Assembly (NCBI GenBank): GCA_028868375.1
Contig: JAGWUP010000002.1
Span: forward strand, 89,841-153,840
Source of the DNA: Elusimicrobiota bacterium
GTDB taxonomy: Bacteria; Elusimicrobiota; Elusimicrobia; UBA1565; UBA9628
Direction of reading: 5' to 3'
DNA: 64,000 nucleotides
How positions within the stretch are numbered: position 1 is the stretch's first letter; each line of letters starts with the position of its first letter. The translations under genes and the position numbers were made by a program. Of the stretch, positions 38,193-46,999 are shown in pieces. The notes under the pieces were generated by a model, which saw nothing but the letters and a program-made list of their open reading frames with translations, made no database searches and was not told the origin of the DNA.

Positions 38193-38968
38193 AGTGACTC
38201 CCCCAGCAGGACGAGGCCCTGTCGCACGAGGGGATCGTTCGGCCTCATGGCCTTGGCCTTGCCGAGCAGCTCGATGGCGTCGCGGCGCATTCCCTTGCGC
38301 TGCAGCAGCATCGCGATCTCATAGTAGATGTGGGTGTTCTCGGGGCTTGCTTGCAGCGCCTGCTTGAGCTGGGCCAGCGCGTCGGCGTAGCGTCCGCGCT
38401 CGCAGAGCGCCGCTGCCAGGTCCAGGCGCATTTGGATGAGCCACGGCGCTTTTTCCATGGTCTGGAGCACGGCCTGGTCCTCCGGATCGTAGCCTTTTAC
38501 GCGCCAGCACTCGCAGACGACCTCCGGGTCCTCCGGCTCCAGGGCCAGCGCCAGGGCGGCCTCGCGCGCGCGGCGCGCCGGATCGGCCTTGGCCCCGCTG
38601 CGCAGGGCCGCCGCCATCGCCAGGTGGGAGGCCGCCAGATCGGGGGCCAGTCGCAGCGCCATGTCCGCGTAGTCGAAGGCCAGGTCGTAGAGGCTTTGGT
38701 ATTCCGGCAGTTGCGTCTCATGCCTAAAGCCCAGGCAGGCGCTTTCTCGCCGCAGCCCCCAGCTCGAGTAGGCCAGGGACAGCTCGGCGTACGCCGGAGC
38801 CTGCGTCGGGGCTAGCTCTATGGCCTCTCTCAGCAGCGGGATGGCTTCCTCGTAGCCGGGGACGTCGAAAAGCCTGCGCTGTTTGCGCCCGCGCTGGACG
38901 AGGGCGTCCACCGGATCGTCTTGCTCCTCTTGCGGCGGGCGCGGCAGGGTCTCTTGTGGTTGGTCCAT
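38189..38968 (-). CDS. TPR-repeat protein
   Basis: 259 residues from ATG 38968. After a polar N-terminus (M-D-Q-P-Q-E-T-L-P) it is a helical solenoid with recognisable TPR units, for example Y-x-E-A-I-P-L-L-R-E-A-I-E-L-A-P-T-Q near residue 50 and L-A-A-A-L-C-E-R-G-R-Y-A-D-A-L-A-Q-L near 190. No signal peptide, so it probably scaffolds proteins in the cytoplasm. Two bases after the REC-PilB stop and overlapping the kinase start. A longer frame upstream is the shadow of PilB. Possibly links kinase to motor (inference). Confidence 0.85.
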   Translation of the reverse strand: MDQPQETLPRPPQEEQDDPVDALVQRGRKQRRLFDVPGYEEAIPLLREAIELAPTQAPAYAELSLAYSSWGLRRESACLGFRHETQLPEYQSLYDLAFDYADMALRLAPDLAASHLAMAAALRSGAKADPARRAREAALALALEPEDPEVVCECWRVKGYDPEDQAVLQTMEKAPWLIQMRLDLAAALCERGRYADALAQLKQALQASPENTHIYYEIAMLLQRKGMRRDAIELLGKAKAMRPNDPLVRQGLVLLGESL

Positions 38969-38970
38969 GG

Positions 38971-40974
38971 CTAATCCGAGAGCAGGATGTCCAGCGCTTC
39001 CTTGACCGTGGTGTGACCGGCGGCGACGGCGTCGAGCGCCGCCTCGCTTAAGGTCCGCATGCCTTCCTCCCCGGCGCGTTTGCCGATGGCGTCCGCTCCC
39101 GCCCCGGAGAGGATCAACTCTCGCATCTGCGGGCTGCGTACCTCCATGATCTCGAAGAGGGGTATGCGGCCGTTGTAGCCGGTGTTCTGGCATTCCGGGC
39201 AGCCGCGTCCCGCGCAGGCTCGCGCCAAACGTTCGCGGGTGCCCTCGCCGACGAGGCGGACCAAGTCGTCCTGCGTTGGGGCGGCCTGGCGGCAGGAGGG
39301 GCAAATGCGGCGCACCAGGCGCTGGGCTACGACCAGCTTGACGCTGTCGGCGATCAGGTAGCGCGCCAGGCCCATGTGGCTGAGCCGGCCGATGCTCGCC
39401 GGCGCGCTGTTGGTGTGCAGGGTCGAGAGCACGACATGGCCGGTGATCGCCGCCTTGACCGCGATCTCTGCGGTCTCGATGTCGCGTATCTCTCCGACCA
39501 GCATGATATCCGGGTCTTGGCGCAGGAAGGAGCGCAGGACGGTCTCGAAGGTGACTCCGATGTTGGCGCGCACCGGCACTTGCGTGATGCCGGAGAGCTC
39601 GTACTCGACCGGATCCTCCGCCGTCATGATGTTGACGTCGGGGGTGTTGAGTTCCCGGATCATCGTGTAGAGGGTCGTGCTCTTGCCGCTGCCGGTCGGT
39701 CCGGTGACCAGCAGGAGGCCGTGGGGGCACTCCAAGGCCCTGCGCGCTGCCTCCAGGTCACGAGACGACATTTGGAGCTCCTCGATGCGCTCCTTGAGTT
39801 GTGCCGCTCCCAGGACGCGCAGGACGACCTTCTCGCCGTGGATGGATGGGATCGTGCTGACTCGGAATTCGATCTTCTTGCCCTTGATCGTAGCCCGTAT
39901 CTGTCCGTCTTGAGGCCGTCGCCGCTCTGTGATGACGAGGTTCGACATGATCTTGATGCGGGCCGCCACCTGCGGATGCAGCACGATCGGCAGCTGGTGC
40001 AGCATCCTCAGCACGCCGTCCACGCGGACGCGGACCGCGATCCGCCGCTCCTGCGGCTCGATATGGATGTCGCTGGCGCCCAGCTCCACGGCTTGGACCA
40101 GGATGCCGTTGACCCGAGCGATCAAGGGGGAGTCGTTGGCCAGAACGTCGAGGCCGGGAAGGTCCTCGTCGCGTTCCCTCCTTTGCTCTTCTAGCAGCAA
40201 CTCCGCGTCCTCGGCTTCCTCCAGCGGCTCGGCTTCCTGCGCTGGCTCTGGAGGCGGGGCTTGCTCGGCTTGCGTCGGCTCCAAGGTCATCTCGATGGGC
40301 GCGGAGGCTGCGGGCGTTTCGGTCGTCTCCGGAGGCTTGGCGTTGTCTGCCAGCCGCGGCTGTTTGGCGGCCAGCGCGACGGGGGGCTTGGGGGCGGCCG
40401 TCACCAATTCCATGACCGTCGCCAGCAGCTGGGCGTTGGGCAACGGCTTTTCGATGAAGCGCGCCACGTCGAGCCCGATCGCGCGCAGGTGGCGGCGATT
40501 GGCGGCTCCGGTGAGGAAGACGACCGGCACCTTGCGCGTCTCGTCTTGGCTGCGAAGCTCCTGGAGCAGTTCGTAGCCGTTCATGCGCGGCATCTCGAAA
40601 TCAAGGATGATCAGGTCGGGAGTGCGCTGCCGGGCGGCCTTGAGAGCGTCGAGGCCGTTGCCCGCCTCCGCGACGGCGTAGCCGTTGGAAGAAAGGAGGT
40701 AGCGCACGACCTTGCGGTAGTCCTTGTCGTCCTCGGCCAGGAGCACCAGGGGAGCGCGTTGCAGCGGCGGCGCCGCGGCGGATGGCGCGGCAAGGGCCTC
40801 GGGAGGCGCTTGCGCGGGCTGCGGGGGAAGTGCCGGCGCCGGCGGGGCCGGGAGCGTTTCGGCGGCGGCGCGGGGCCGTGGCGGCGGCTCTGAACGGTAG
40901 GGGTCCGGCGGAGGGCCGATCAAGGCGTCCAGCTCGGCCAGCAGGCGGTCCGCCTCCGGCTTGCCTATGGTCAT
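38971..40974 (-). CDS. pilB: Type IV pilus extension ATPase (PilB/GspE) with N-terminal receiver domain
   Basis: 667 residues from ATG 40974, overlapping the pilT stop (ATGA). Residues 75-190 form a CheY-like receiver: acidic A-E-D-D, phospho-acceptor D125 in L-I-I-L-D-F-E-M-P, T155 in F-L-T-G, K176 in F-I-E-K-P. A Pro/Glu-rich linker (195-275) leads to the GspE/PilB core: Walker A G-P-T-G-S-G-K-S-T at 425-433, aspartate box A-E-D-P-V-E-Y, Walker B L-V-G-E-I-R-D, H-T-N-S-A-P, and the zinc-type C-P-S-C / C-P-E-C. The usual MshEN N-terminus is replaced by the receiver, an unusual fusion. It powers pilin polymerisation. Confidence 0.92.
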   Translation of the reverse strand: MTIGKPEADRLLAELDALIGPPPDPYRSEPPPRPRAAAETLPAPPAPALPPQPAQAPPEALAAPSAAAPPLQRAPLVLLAEDDKDYRKVVRYLLSSNGYAVAEAGNGLDALKAARQRTPDLIILDFEMPRMNGYELLQELRSQDETRKVPVVFLTGAANRRHLRAIGLDVARFIEKPLPNAQLLATVMELVTAAPKPPVALAAKQPRLADNAKPPETTETPAASAPIEMTLEPTQAEQAPPPEPAQEAEPLEEAEDAELLLEEQRRERDEDLPGLDVLANDSPLIARVNGILVQAVELGASDIHIEPQERRIAVRVRVDGVLRMLHQLPIVLHPQVAARIKIMSNLVITERRRPQDGQIRATIKGKKIEFRVSTIPSIHGEKVVLRVLGAAQLKERIEELQMSSRDLEAARRALECPHGLLLVTGPTGSGKSTTLYTMIRELNTPDVNIMTAEDPVEYELSGITQVPVRANIGVTFETVLRSFLRQDPDIMLVGEIRDIETAEIAVKAAITGHVVLSTLHTNSAPASIGRLSHMGLARYLIADSVKLVVAQRLVRRICPSCRQAAPTQDDLVRLVGEGTRERLARACAGRGCPECQNTGYNGRIPLFEIMEVRSPQMRELILSGAGADAIGKRAGEEGMRTLSEAALDAVAAGHTTVKEALDILLSD

Positions 40975-42071
40975 AATCTTGACGCTCCGCGGCCGCAGGC
41001 GGCCGACAAACGGTCGGGATCCTGGGCCCTGGCCAGGGCATCCTCCATCGTCACCGCTCCCCGCTGGACCAGGGCGGCCAGGGAGCGGTCCAAGGTGAAC
41101 ATTCCCAGGGCGCCGCTGGTCTCGATGGTCTGTCGCAGCATGTGCGTCTTGCCCTCCCGGATGAGGTTGGCCACCGCGGAATTGACCAGGAGCAGTTCCC
41201 GAGCCGCGATGCGGCCCGCGCCACCGCGCCGGGGCAGCAGCATCTGCGCCAGCACTCCCTTGAGCACGGCCGCGAGCTGCCCTCGGACCTGCGCCTGCTG
41301 TCGTTCCGGAAAGACGTCGATAATGCGGTCGATGGATTGGGCGGAATCGACGGTGTGCAAGGTCGAGAGGCAGAGGTGGCCCGTTTCCGCGGCGGTGAGC
41401 GCCAGCGCGATGGTTTCCGCGTCGCGCATCTCTCCTACAAGGATAACGTCGGGGTCCTCCCGCAAGGCCCGACGCAGCGCCTCCTGGAACGAGCGGGTGT
41501 CCGAGCCCACCTCCCGCTGCCGGATGAGGGCTCGCCGCCGCGGATAGAGGAACTCGATGGGATCCTCGATGGTCAGGATATGCTTGCTGGCGGAGGCGTT
41601 GATGCGCTCGACCATGCAGGCCAGGGTCGTCGTCTTGCCCGCTCCGGCCGGGCCTGTCACCAGGACCAAGCCGCGGGGCAGGTCGGACAAGCCCATGGTC
41701 GCCGGACCCAACCCCAGGGTCTCCGGCGTCGGGATGACGGCGGGAACGGCGCGCAGGGCGGCCTCCACGCGGCCGCGCTGGAAGAAGACGTTGGCCCGGA
41801 AGCGTCCGATGCCTGAGATCGTCAGAGAGCAATCCAGCTCCAGCTCCGCCTCGAGGCGGGCGCGCTGCTCCTCGCGCAGCAAAGAGTAGACCAGGCTCTT
41901 GCAGTCCTCCTCAGTTAACGATGGCCAGCCGGACAATTCGAGCAGTCCGCCATCCACTCGCGCTAGGGGAGGCTGCCCAGCCGAGAGATGGACGTCGCTG
42001 GCCTTGAGCTCCAAGGCGGCGGACAAGATGCCGGTGGCGCCCTCGCTCCTCACGGCCGTGGCGGGGCTCAT
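40971..42071 (-). CDS. pilT: Type IV pilus retraction ATPase (PilT family)
   Basis: 366 residues from ATG 42071. PilT/VirB11 hexameric motor: N-terminal PAS-like region (K-A-S-D-V-H-L), Walker A G-P-A-G-A-G-K-T-T (slightly off the usual G-P-T-G-S-G-K-S), I-E-D-P-I-E, Walker B V-I-L-V-G-E-M-R-D, histidine box T-G-H-L-C-L-S-T-L-H-T, and the A-x-E-L-L-L-x-N-x-A-V-x-N-L-I-R-E-x-K motif of PilT. Retracts pili. Coupled by ATGA to the PilB gene, one base after the small membrane protein. Confidence 0.93.
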   Translation of the reverse strand: MSPATAVRSEGATGILSAALELKASDVHLSAGQPPLARVDGGLLELSGWPSLTEEDCKSLVYSLLREEQRARLEAELELDCSLTISGIGRFRANVFFQRGRVEAALRAVPAVIPTPETLGLGPATMGLSDLPRGLVLVTGPAGAGKTTTLACMVERINASASKHILTIEDPIEFLYPRRRALIRQREVGSDTRSFQEALRRALREDPDVILVGEMRDAETIALALTAAETGHLCLSTLHTVDSAQSIDRIIDVFPERQQAQVRGQLAAVLKGVLAQMLLPRRGGAGRIAARELLLVNSAVANLIREGKTHMLRQTIETSGALGMFTLDRSLAALVQRGAVTMEDALARAQDPDRLSAACGRGASRL

Positions 42072-42072
42072 C

Positions 42073-42174
42073 TCAGCGCCCCGGCCGCACGCTGCCCAGC
42101 AAAGCAGCGCTCAGCATCAGCAAAAGCGCCGACACCGCCCCGATCAGCACCCACAGCTTTGTCTTGATCTCCAT
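42073..42174 (-). CDS. Small single-pass membrane protein
   Basis: 33 residues: M-E-I-K-T-K-L-W then a hydrophobic helix of about 19 residues and a basic tail (V-R-P-G-R). ATG 42174 has AAGGA eight bases upstream; an in-frame ATG at 42198 is possible. The stop lies one base before pilT, so coupling makes it credible. Might anchor or regulate the motors (inference). Confidence 0.55.
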   Translation of the reverse strand: MEIKTKLWVLIGAVSALLLMLSAALLGSVRPGR

Positions 42175-42259
42175 GGCGCTAATCCTTGCCGGAGACATCC
42201 CTTCCGCCAATGGCGCAACGGTTCGTCCTCCCCTGGTTGCGGGATCGAGACGCCGGTTT

Positions 42260-42712
42260 TTACGGCGTGCGGCGCAGACCGCGTCCCGCCAGGTCGAGGG
42301 CAATCCTCGCGCGTTGGGTCGGCGTCAGGTAGGAAGCGGTGCGTTGGGCCAGCTTGCGCCGCTGTGCGGCGATTTGGTCGGCGAGATCGAGCAGGACGTT
42401 CAAGGAGGCCCGCAGCTCGGCGTCCGGCGCCTTCTCATCGACCTGCTCGCGCAGCCGCCGCATGCGCTTGCGAAAGCGCTCCCGCAGTGCGTCCACCGCG
42501 TCGTGGTAGCGCCCCACATCTTCCCTAAGCCGGCGCTGCTGCGAGGGGTTTAGCCGGCCCGCCCGCTGGGCTCCGTGCAGAATCCAGGCGTCCAGGGCGG
42601 CGCGCCCCAGCGTCCTGGCTGGCAGGAGGACCGGCAGCGCGATCGGCAAAAGCAGGACCAGGCAAGCCAGCGGCAATCGCCGGCGGCCCAGGCGGCCGAA
42701 TAATCTTCCCAT
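42260..42712 (-). CDS. Periplasmic helical protein, Spy/CpxP (LTxxQ)-like
   Basis: 150 residues from ATG 42712. Basic N-terminus and a hydrophobic segment (13-32), then amphipathic helices that contain L-N-P-S-Q-Q-R-R-L and L-T-P-T-Q-R-A-R-I, resembling paired LTxxQ motifs of Spy/CpxP chaperones and related metal-binding proteins. First gene of the pilus-motor operon; the -10 TATAGT is six bases upstream. Divergent from clpP. A role as envelope-stress sensor or chaperone for pilus assembly is only suggested. Confidence 0.65.
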   Translation of the reverse strand: MGRLFGRLGRRRLPLACLVLLLPIALPVLLPARTLGRAALDAWILHGAQRAGRLNPSQQRRLREDVGRYHDAVDALRERFRKRMRRLREQVDEKAPDAELRASLNVLLDLADQIAAQRRKLAQRTASYLTPTQRARIALDLAGRGLRRTP

Positions 42713-42718
42713 CTCCGC

Positions 42719-42724
42719 ACTATA
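42719..42724 (-). promoter_or_regulatory. -10 box of pilus-motor operon, leaderless arrangement
   Basis: TATAGT on the minus strand, six bases (GCGGAG) before ATG 42712. GGAG adjacent to the start is too close for a typical Shine-Dalgarno. The intergenic region is shared with the divergent clpP promoter. Confidence 0.5.
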
Positions 42725-42739
42725 CCAAACGCGCCTGCC

Positions 42740-42768
42740 TTGAATCGCCCGGGGGAAAATGTTTCGAT
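42740..42768 (+). promoter_or_regulatory. Promoter of clpP, leaderless or short-leader
   Basis: TTGAAT 42740-42745, 17-base spacer, TTCGAT 42763-42768, six bases (AGGGGC) to ATG 42775. Confidence 0.55.
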
Positions 42769-42774
42769 AGGGGC

Positions 42775-43413
42775 ATGAATCTGATTCCCCAAGTCATCGA
42801 GCGTGCCACGCAGGGCAGCGTCATCGGCTACGACATTTATTCCCGGTTGCTCAAGGACCGCATCATCTTCGTCGGCGGCTACGAGGGGGAGTTCACGACC
42901 GACTCGGCCAACGTCCTGATCGCCCAATTGCTTTATCTCGATTCCGACGACGACACCAAGGACATCAACCTCTACATCAACTCGCCGGGAGGGATGGTCA
43001 CGGCCGGCTTGGCCGTCTACGACACGATGCAGTTCATCAAGTCGCCGATCACGACGATCTGCATGGGGATGGCCATGTCCTTCGGCGCCGTGATCCTGGC
43101 CGCCGGCAGCAAGGGCAAGCGCTACGCCCTGCCGCAGTCGCGCATCATGATCCACCAGCCGCTGGTCGGCGGCATCTCCGGGCAGGCCACCGACATCCTC
43201 CTGGAGGCCAAGGAGATGGCCTACACCCGCAAGACCCTCGAGGAGATCATGGCGCGGCACACCGGCCAGCCCATGGAGAAGATCACCCGCGACATGGAGC
43301 GCAACTACTACATGTCGGCCGAGGAAGCCAAGGCCTACGGCATCATCGACGAGGTCATCGTCGGCAGCAAGCTGGCGGCCCTCAATGGCGGCCGTTCCGG
43401 CGCCAAGAAATAG
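42775..43413 (+). CDS. clpP: ATP-dependent Clp protease proteolytic subunit
   Basis: Serine protease barrel that degrades proteins unfolded by ClpX/ClpA. 212 residues. Catalytic triad visible: Ser in G-M-A-M-S-F-G-A (usual G-x-A-A-S-M-G-A), His in M-I-H-Q-P-L, Asp in T-R-D. N-S-P-G-G of the oxyanion region is present as I-N-S-P-G-G-M. No clpX is adjacent. Precedes the heat-shock operon by 83 bases and has its own promoter. Confidence 0.94.
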   Translation: MNLIPQVIERATQGSVIGYDIYSRLLKDRIIFVGGYEGEFTTDSANVLIAQLLYLDSDDDTKDINLYINSPGGMVTAGLAVYDTMQFIKSPITTICMGMAMSFGAVILAAGSKGKRYALPQSRIMIHQPLVGGISGQATDILLEAKEMAYTRKTLEEIMARHTGQPMEKITRDMERNYYMSAEEAKAYGIIDEVIVGSKLAALNGGRSGAKK

Positions 43414-43426
43414 CGGCCCCCCGCGG

Positions 43427-43456
43427 TTGACAGCCCCCGGTACTTCCGTTTATAAT
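43427..43456 (+). promoter_or_regulatory. Sigma-70 promoter of heat-shock operon
   Basis: TTGACA 43427-43432, 18-base spacer, TATAAT 43451-43456, perfect hexamers, immediately followed by the CIRCE element. Confidence 0.85.
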
Positions 43457-43460
43457 TATT

Positions 43461-43487
43461 TTAGCAGTCATGCCGTGTGACTGCTAA
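43461..43487. promoter_or_regulatory. CIRCE element (HrcA operator), variant
   Basis: TTAGCAGTC-N9-GACTGCTAA. The consensus is TTAGCACTC-N9-GAGTGCTAA, so one symmetric C/G change (positions 7 and its mirror) keeps the dyad perfect. It sits five bases after the -10, where HrcA would block the hrcA-grpE-dnaK-dnaJ operon. Confidence 0.9.
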
Positions 43488-43496
43488 ATTTCAAGC

Positions 43497-44591
43497 ATGA
43501 GACAGCTCAAGCCAGAGGTGGCGGCGCAGCGCAAGCGGGACCTTCTCCAGTGGGTCATCCATTACTACATCAAGACCTCCCGCCCCGTCTCCTCCGCGGT
43601 GATCGCCGAGGAGGGGCGCTTCGATCTGTCCAGCGCGACGATCCGGAACATACTGCAGGAGCTGGAGAACGAGGGGTTTCTGCAGCAGCCGCACACCTCC
43701 TCCGGGCGGCGTCCCACCGACAAGGGCTACCGCTTCTACGTCGACTATCTGGTGGACGTCCAGCGGCTGGCGGCCGACGAGAAAGAGCGCTTGGAAGGCC
43801 AATACAAGAACCGCATGGAGGAGCTGGACACCCTGCTTTTGGAGACCTCCAAGCTTCTCTCGCGCCTCTCGCATGGAGCAGGCCTCGTCCTTTCCCCGGC
43901 CGTGGCCAGCGCCGCATTGAAGCGCCTGGAGCTGATCCATCTGGGCGGCCACAACGTGCTGGCCCTCCTCGTCACCGAGGCGGGCTTCGTGCGGCATTGG
44001 CCGATCAAGCTGGGATTCGCCCCGACCGCCCGGCAAATCAACACCCTCAACCGCTTCCTCAACGAGAACATTCGCGGCTGCAGCGCGGCGCAGGCGCGCA
44101 CGCTGGTCGTCGCCAAGCTTCAGCAGATGGAGCGGGAGTTCCGCGAGCTCAACGTCTTGGCGCGGGAGCTCCTCTCGCAGGTCAGCGAGTTCGTCGGCCC
44201 GAACGCCCTCTACGTCGAGGGGGCCGACTCCCTCTTGAGCCAGGCCGAGGAGATCGGGGACTTGGAGGCGGTGCAGTCCCTCATGCGGGTCTTAAACGAG
44301 AAGCGGACGATCGCCGGCCTGCTGGAGCAGGAGCTGGGCCGCCGCGAGCAGCGGGCGCAGGGGCGGCTTAAGCCGAGCGTCAGGATCGGCCGGGAAAGCG
44401 GGGTGCCGGAGCTGGCCGGCTTAAGCCTCATCACGACGGTCTATCAGCGCGGCGACCAGGTGCTGGGCGTGCTGGGGATATTGGGCTCCAAGCGCATGGA
44501 GTACTCGCGCATGATGAGCTTGGTCGATTTCATGAGCGACATCCTTTCGCGCAAGCTGCTGGACTGGGACGAGGGGGACGCGAATGAGTGA
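43497..44591 (+). CDS. hrcA: Heat-inducible transcription repressor
   Basis: Binds CIRCE and represses the chaperone operon; autoregulated via its own upstream CIRCE. 364 residues from ATG 43497: N-terminal winged-helix DNA-binding domain (I-H-Y-Y-I-K-T-S-R-P-V-S-S, then S-S-A-T-I-R-N and T-S-S-G-R-R-P-T, about 15-70) and C-terminal dimerisation region with Y-S-R-M-M-S-L-V-D-F. First gene of hrcA-grpE-dnaK-dnaJ. Confidence 0.95.
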   Translation: MRQLKPEVAAQRKRDLLQWVIHYYIKTSRPVSSAVIAEEGRFDLSSATIRNILQELENEGFLQQPHTSSGRRPTDKGYRFYVDYLVDVQRLAADEKERLEGQYKNRMEELDTLLLETSKLLSRLSHGAGLVLSPAVASAALKRLELIHLGGHNVLALLVTEAGFVRHWPIKLGFAPTARQINTLNRFLNENIRGCSAAQARTLVVAKLQQMEREFRELNVLARELLSQVSEFVGPNALYVEGADSLLSQAEEIGDLEAVQSLMRVLNEKRTIAGLLEQELGRREQRAQGRLKPSVRIGRESGVPELAGLSLITTVYQRGDQVLGVLGILGSKRMEYSRMMSLVDFMSDILSRKLLDWDEGDANE

Positions 44592-45102
44592 GGACGCCCC
44601 GGAGGCTCCGACGCCCGCGCCGCGGCCGGAGGCGGCGGCGCCAAGCCAGGATTCCGGCGCTTTCGCCGCGCCGAAGGAGGATCTCTTCCCGCAGCTCCTG
44701 CGCCTTAAGGCCGACTTCGAGAACTATAGAAAGCGCACCGATCGCGAGAAGCCGGAGTACTACCGCCAGGGCAGGGCCGACATGCTGGCCAGGCTGCTGC
44801 CCATCTACGATCTCTTGCGCAAGGCCCATCGCGAGATACAGGCCAGCCACGCCCAGACCCCCTTGGCCCAGGGCATGGACATGATCTTCAAGGAGTTCGA
44901 GAAGATTTTCAGGGAAGAGGGCGTCAGCGCGATGGAGCCGTCCGGAAAGCCCTACGACGCGTCGCGGCACGAGGTGTTGGGGACCGTCGAGAAGGAGGGC
45001 GCGGCTGACGGAGAGGTCGCCGATGTGCTGCAGGACGGCTACCTGTTGGGAGAGCGTTTATTGCGGGCGGCGAAAGTCCGCATCGTTCGGAACAAGAAAT
45101 GA
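44584..45102 (+). CDS. grpE: Nucleotide exchange factor GrpE
   Basis: 172 residues, overlapping hrcA by eight bases. Acidic/proline N-terminus, coiled-coil ([13 protein letters not shown]) and a beta-wing with G-D-E-V-like segments: H-E-V-L-G-T and [18 protein letters not shown] are conserved family motifs. Releases ADP from DnaK. Confidence 0.95.
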   Translation: MSEDAPEAPTPAPRPEAAAPSQDSGAFAAPKEDLFPQLLRLKADFENYRKRTDREKPEYYRQGRADMLARLLPIYDLLRKAHREIQASHAQTPLAQGMDMIFKEFEKIFREEGVSAMEPSGKPYDASRHEVLGTVEKEGAADGEVADVLQDGYLLGERLLRAAKVRIVRNKK

Positions 45103-45124
45103 TTTTAGAGCACGGAGGAATATC

Positions 45125-46981
45125 ATGAGCAAGATCATCGGCATCGACTTGGGCACCTCGAACACGGCGGCCGCGGTCATGGAGGCGGGCAAGGCGACCA
45201 TCGTCCCCTCGGCCGAGGGCACCTCGGTCGGCGGCAAGGCCTTCCCGTCCTACGTCGCCTTCGCCAAGGACGGACAGCTTTTGGTCGGCGAGCCGGCGCG
45301 CCGCCAGGCGGTGGCCAACCCCGAGGGAACCTTCATGGCCTTCAAGCGCAAGATGGGCACGGACTTCAAGTACAAGGCCGCCGACGGCAAGGAGTACACC
45401 CCGCAGCAGCTCTCCGCCTTCCTGCTGCAGAAGGTCAAGCGCGACGCGGAGGCCTTCCTGGGCGACAAGGTCGAGAAGGCCGTCATCACCGTTCCCGCCT
45501 ACTTCAACGACAACCAGCGGCAGGCCACCAAGGACGCCGGCCAGATCGCCGGGCTGGAGGTCGTGCGCATCGTCAACGAGCCGACCGCGGCCTGCCTGGC
45601 CTACGGGATCGACAAGAAGGGCAAGGAAGAGAAGATCATGGTCTTCGACCTGGGCGGCGGCACCCTCGACGTCACGATCATGGACTTCGGGCACGGCGTC
45701 TTCGAGGTCATGTCGACCTCCGGGGACACGCAGCTGGGCGGCACCGACATGGACAACGCCTTGATCGACTTCATCGCCGGGGAGTTCAAGAAGGAGACCT
45801 CCGTCGACGTGCGCAAGGACCCCATGGCCTGGCAGCGCGTGCGCGAGGCCGCGGAAAAGGCGAAGATCGAGCTGTCGAGCACCTTCGAGACGGACATCAA
45901 CCTGCCCTACCTGACGGCCGTAGACAACCAGCCCAAGCATTTGACGATGAAGCTGACGCGCGCGAAGTTGGAGTCGCTGGTCGAGCCCATCGTCAAGCGC
46001 TGCCAGAAGTCCATCGACCAGGCCCTCAACGACGCGAAGCTCAAGACCGCGGACGTCACGCGGATCATCCTGGTCGGCGGCCCCACGCGCATGCCGATCG
46101 TCCAGAAGTTCGTCGAGGACTACGTGGGCAAGAAGGTCGAGCGCGGCGTCGATCCGATGGAATGCGTGGCGACCGGGGCGGCGGTGCAGGCGGCCGTGCT
46201 GACCGGAGACGTCAAGGACGTGCTGCTGCTGGACGTCACGCCCCTGACCTTAGGCATCGAGACCCTGGGCGGCGTGCTGACGCCCTTGATCGAGCGCAAC
46301 ACGACCATCCCCGTGGAGAAGTCGCAGGTCTTCTCCACGGCCGCGGACGAACAGCCGGCCGTGACGGTGCACGTCCTCCAAGGAGAGCGCTCGCGCGCCT
46401 CGGACAACGTCAGCCTGGGCAAGTTCGACTTGGACGGCATCCCGCCGGCGCCGCGCGGCACGCCGCAAATCAAGGTGAGCTTCTCGATCGACGCCAACGG
46501 CATCCTGTCGGTGCGCGCCGAGGACTTGGGCACCAAGAAATCCCATCACATCACCATCACCGCGCCCAACAAGCTGTCGAAGGAGGAGGTCGAGAAATTC
46601 GTCAAGCAGGCGGAGCAGTTCGCCGATGAGGACAAGAAGTTCAAGGAGAAGGTGACCTCCAAGAACGAGGCCGAGGCGGTGCTGTTCTCGGCGGAGAAGG
46701 CGCTCAAGGAGCACGGCGACAAGGTCTCCCAGGAGGAGCGCGCCGCCATCGACCGCGGCATCGGCGACTTAAAGGACGCCCTCAAGAGCGACGACTTGGA
46801 CCGCGTCAACAAGGCCAAGGACGAGCTGCTCAAGGCCTCGCACAAGCTGGCCGAGCAGATCTACAAGGACCAGGCCGCCAAGGGCCAAGCGGAGGCCGGG
46901 CCGCAGCCGCAGGCCGAGCCGGCCGATGCGAAAGAGGGGGTCGTGGATGCCGAAGTGGTCGACGACAAAAAGGGGAGCTAG
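45125..46981 (+). CDS. dnaK: Chaperone DnaK (Hsp70)
   Basis: 618 residues from ATG 45125 (Shine-Dalgarno GGAGGAA). Conserved [11 protein letters not shown]-terminus, [10 protein letters not shown] phosphate loop, V-G-G-P-T-R-M-P, and the E-V-V-D-D-K C-terminal motif (E-V-V-D-D-K-K-G-S). A longer frame upstream overlaps grpE and is rejected. The lid is a little shorter than in E. coli. Third gene of the operon. Confidence 0.97.
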   Translation: MSKIIGIDLGTSNTAAAVMEAGKATIVPSAEGTSVGGKAFPSYVAFAKDGQLLVGEPARRQAVANPEGTFMAFKRKMGTDFKYKAADGKEYTPQQLSAFLLQKVKRDAEAFLGDKVEKAVITVPAYFNDNQRQATKDAGQIAGLEVVRIVNEPTAACLAYGIDKKGKEEKIMVFDLGGGTLDVTIMDFGHGVFEVMSTSGDTQLGGTDMDNALIDFIAGEFKKETSVDVRKDPMAWQRVREAAEKAKIELSSTFETDINLPYLTAVDNQPKHLTMKLTRAKLESLVEPIVKRCQKSIDQALNDAKLKTADVTRIILVGGPTRMPIVQKFVEDYVGKKVERGVDPMECVATGAAVQAAVLTGDVKDVLLLDVTPLTLGIETLGGVLTPLIERNTTIPVEKSQVFSTAADEQPAVTVHVLQGERSRASDNVSLGKFDLDGIPPAPRGTPQIKVSFSIDANGILSVRAEDLGTKKSHHITITAPNKLSKEEVEKFVKQAEQFADEDKKFKEKVTSKNEAEAVLFSAEKALKEHGDKVSQEERAAIDRGIGDLKDALKSDDLDRVNKAKDELLKASHKLAEQIYKDQAAKGQAEAGPQPQAEPADAKEGVVDAEVVDDKKGS

Positions 46982-46999
46982 GGCGCGCGCGGGGAGACG

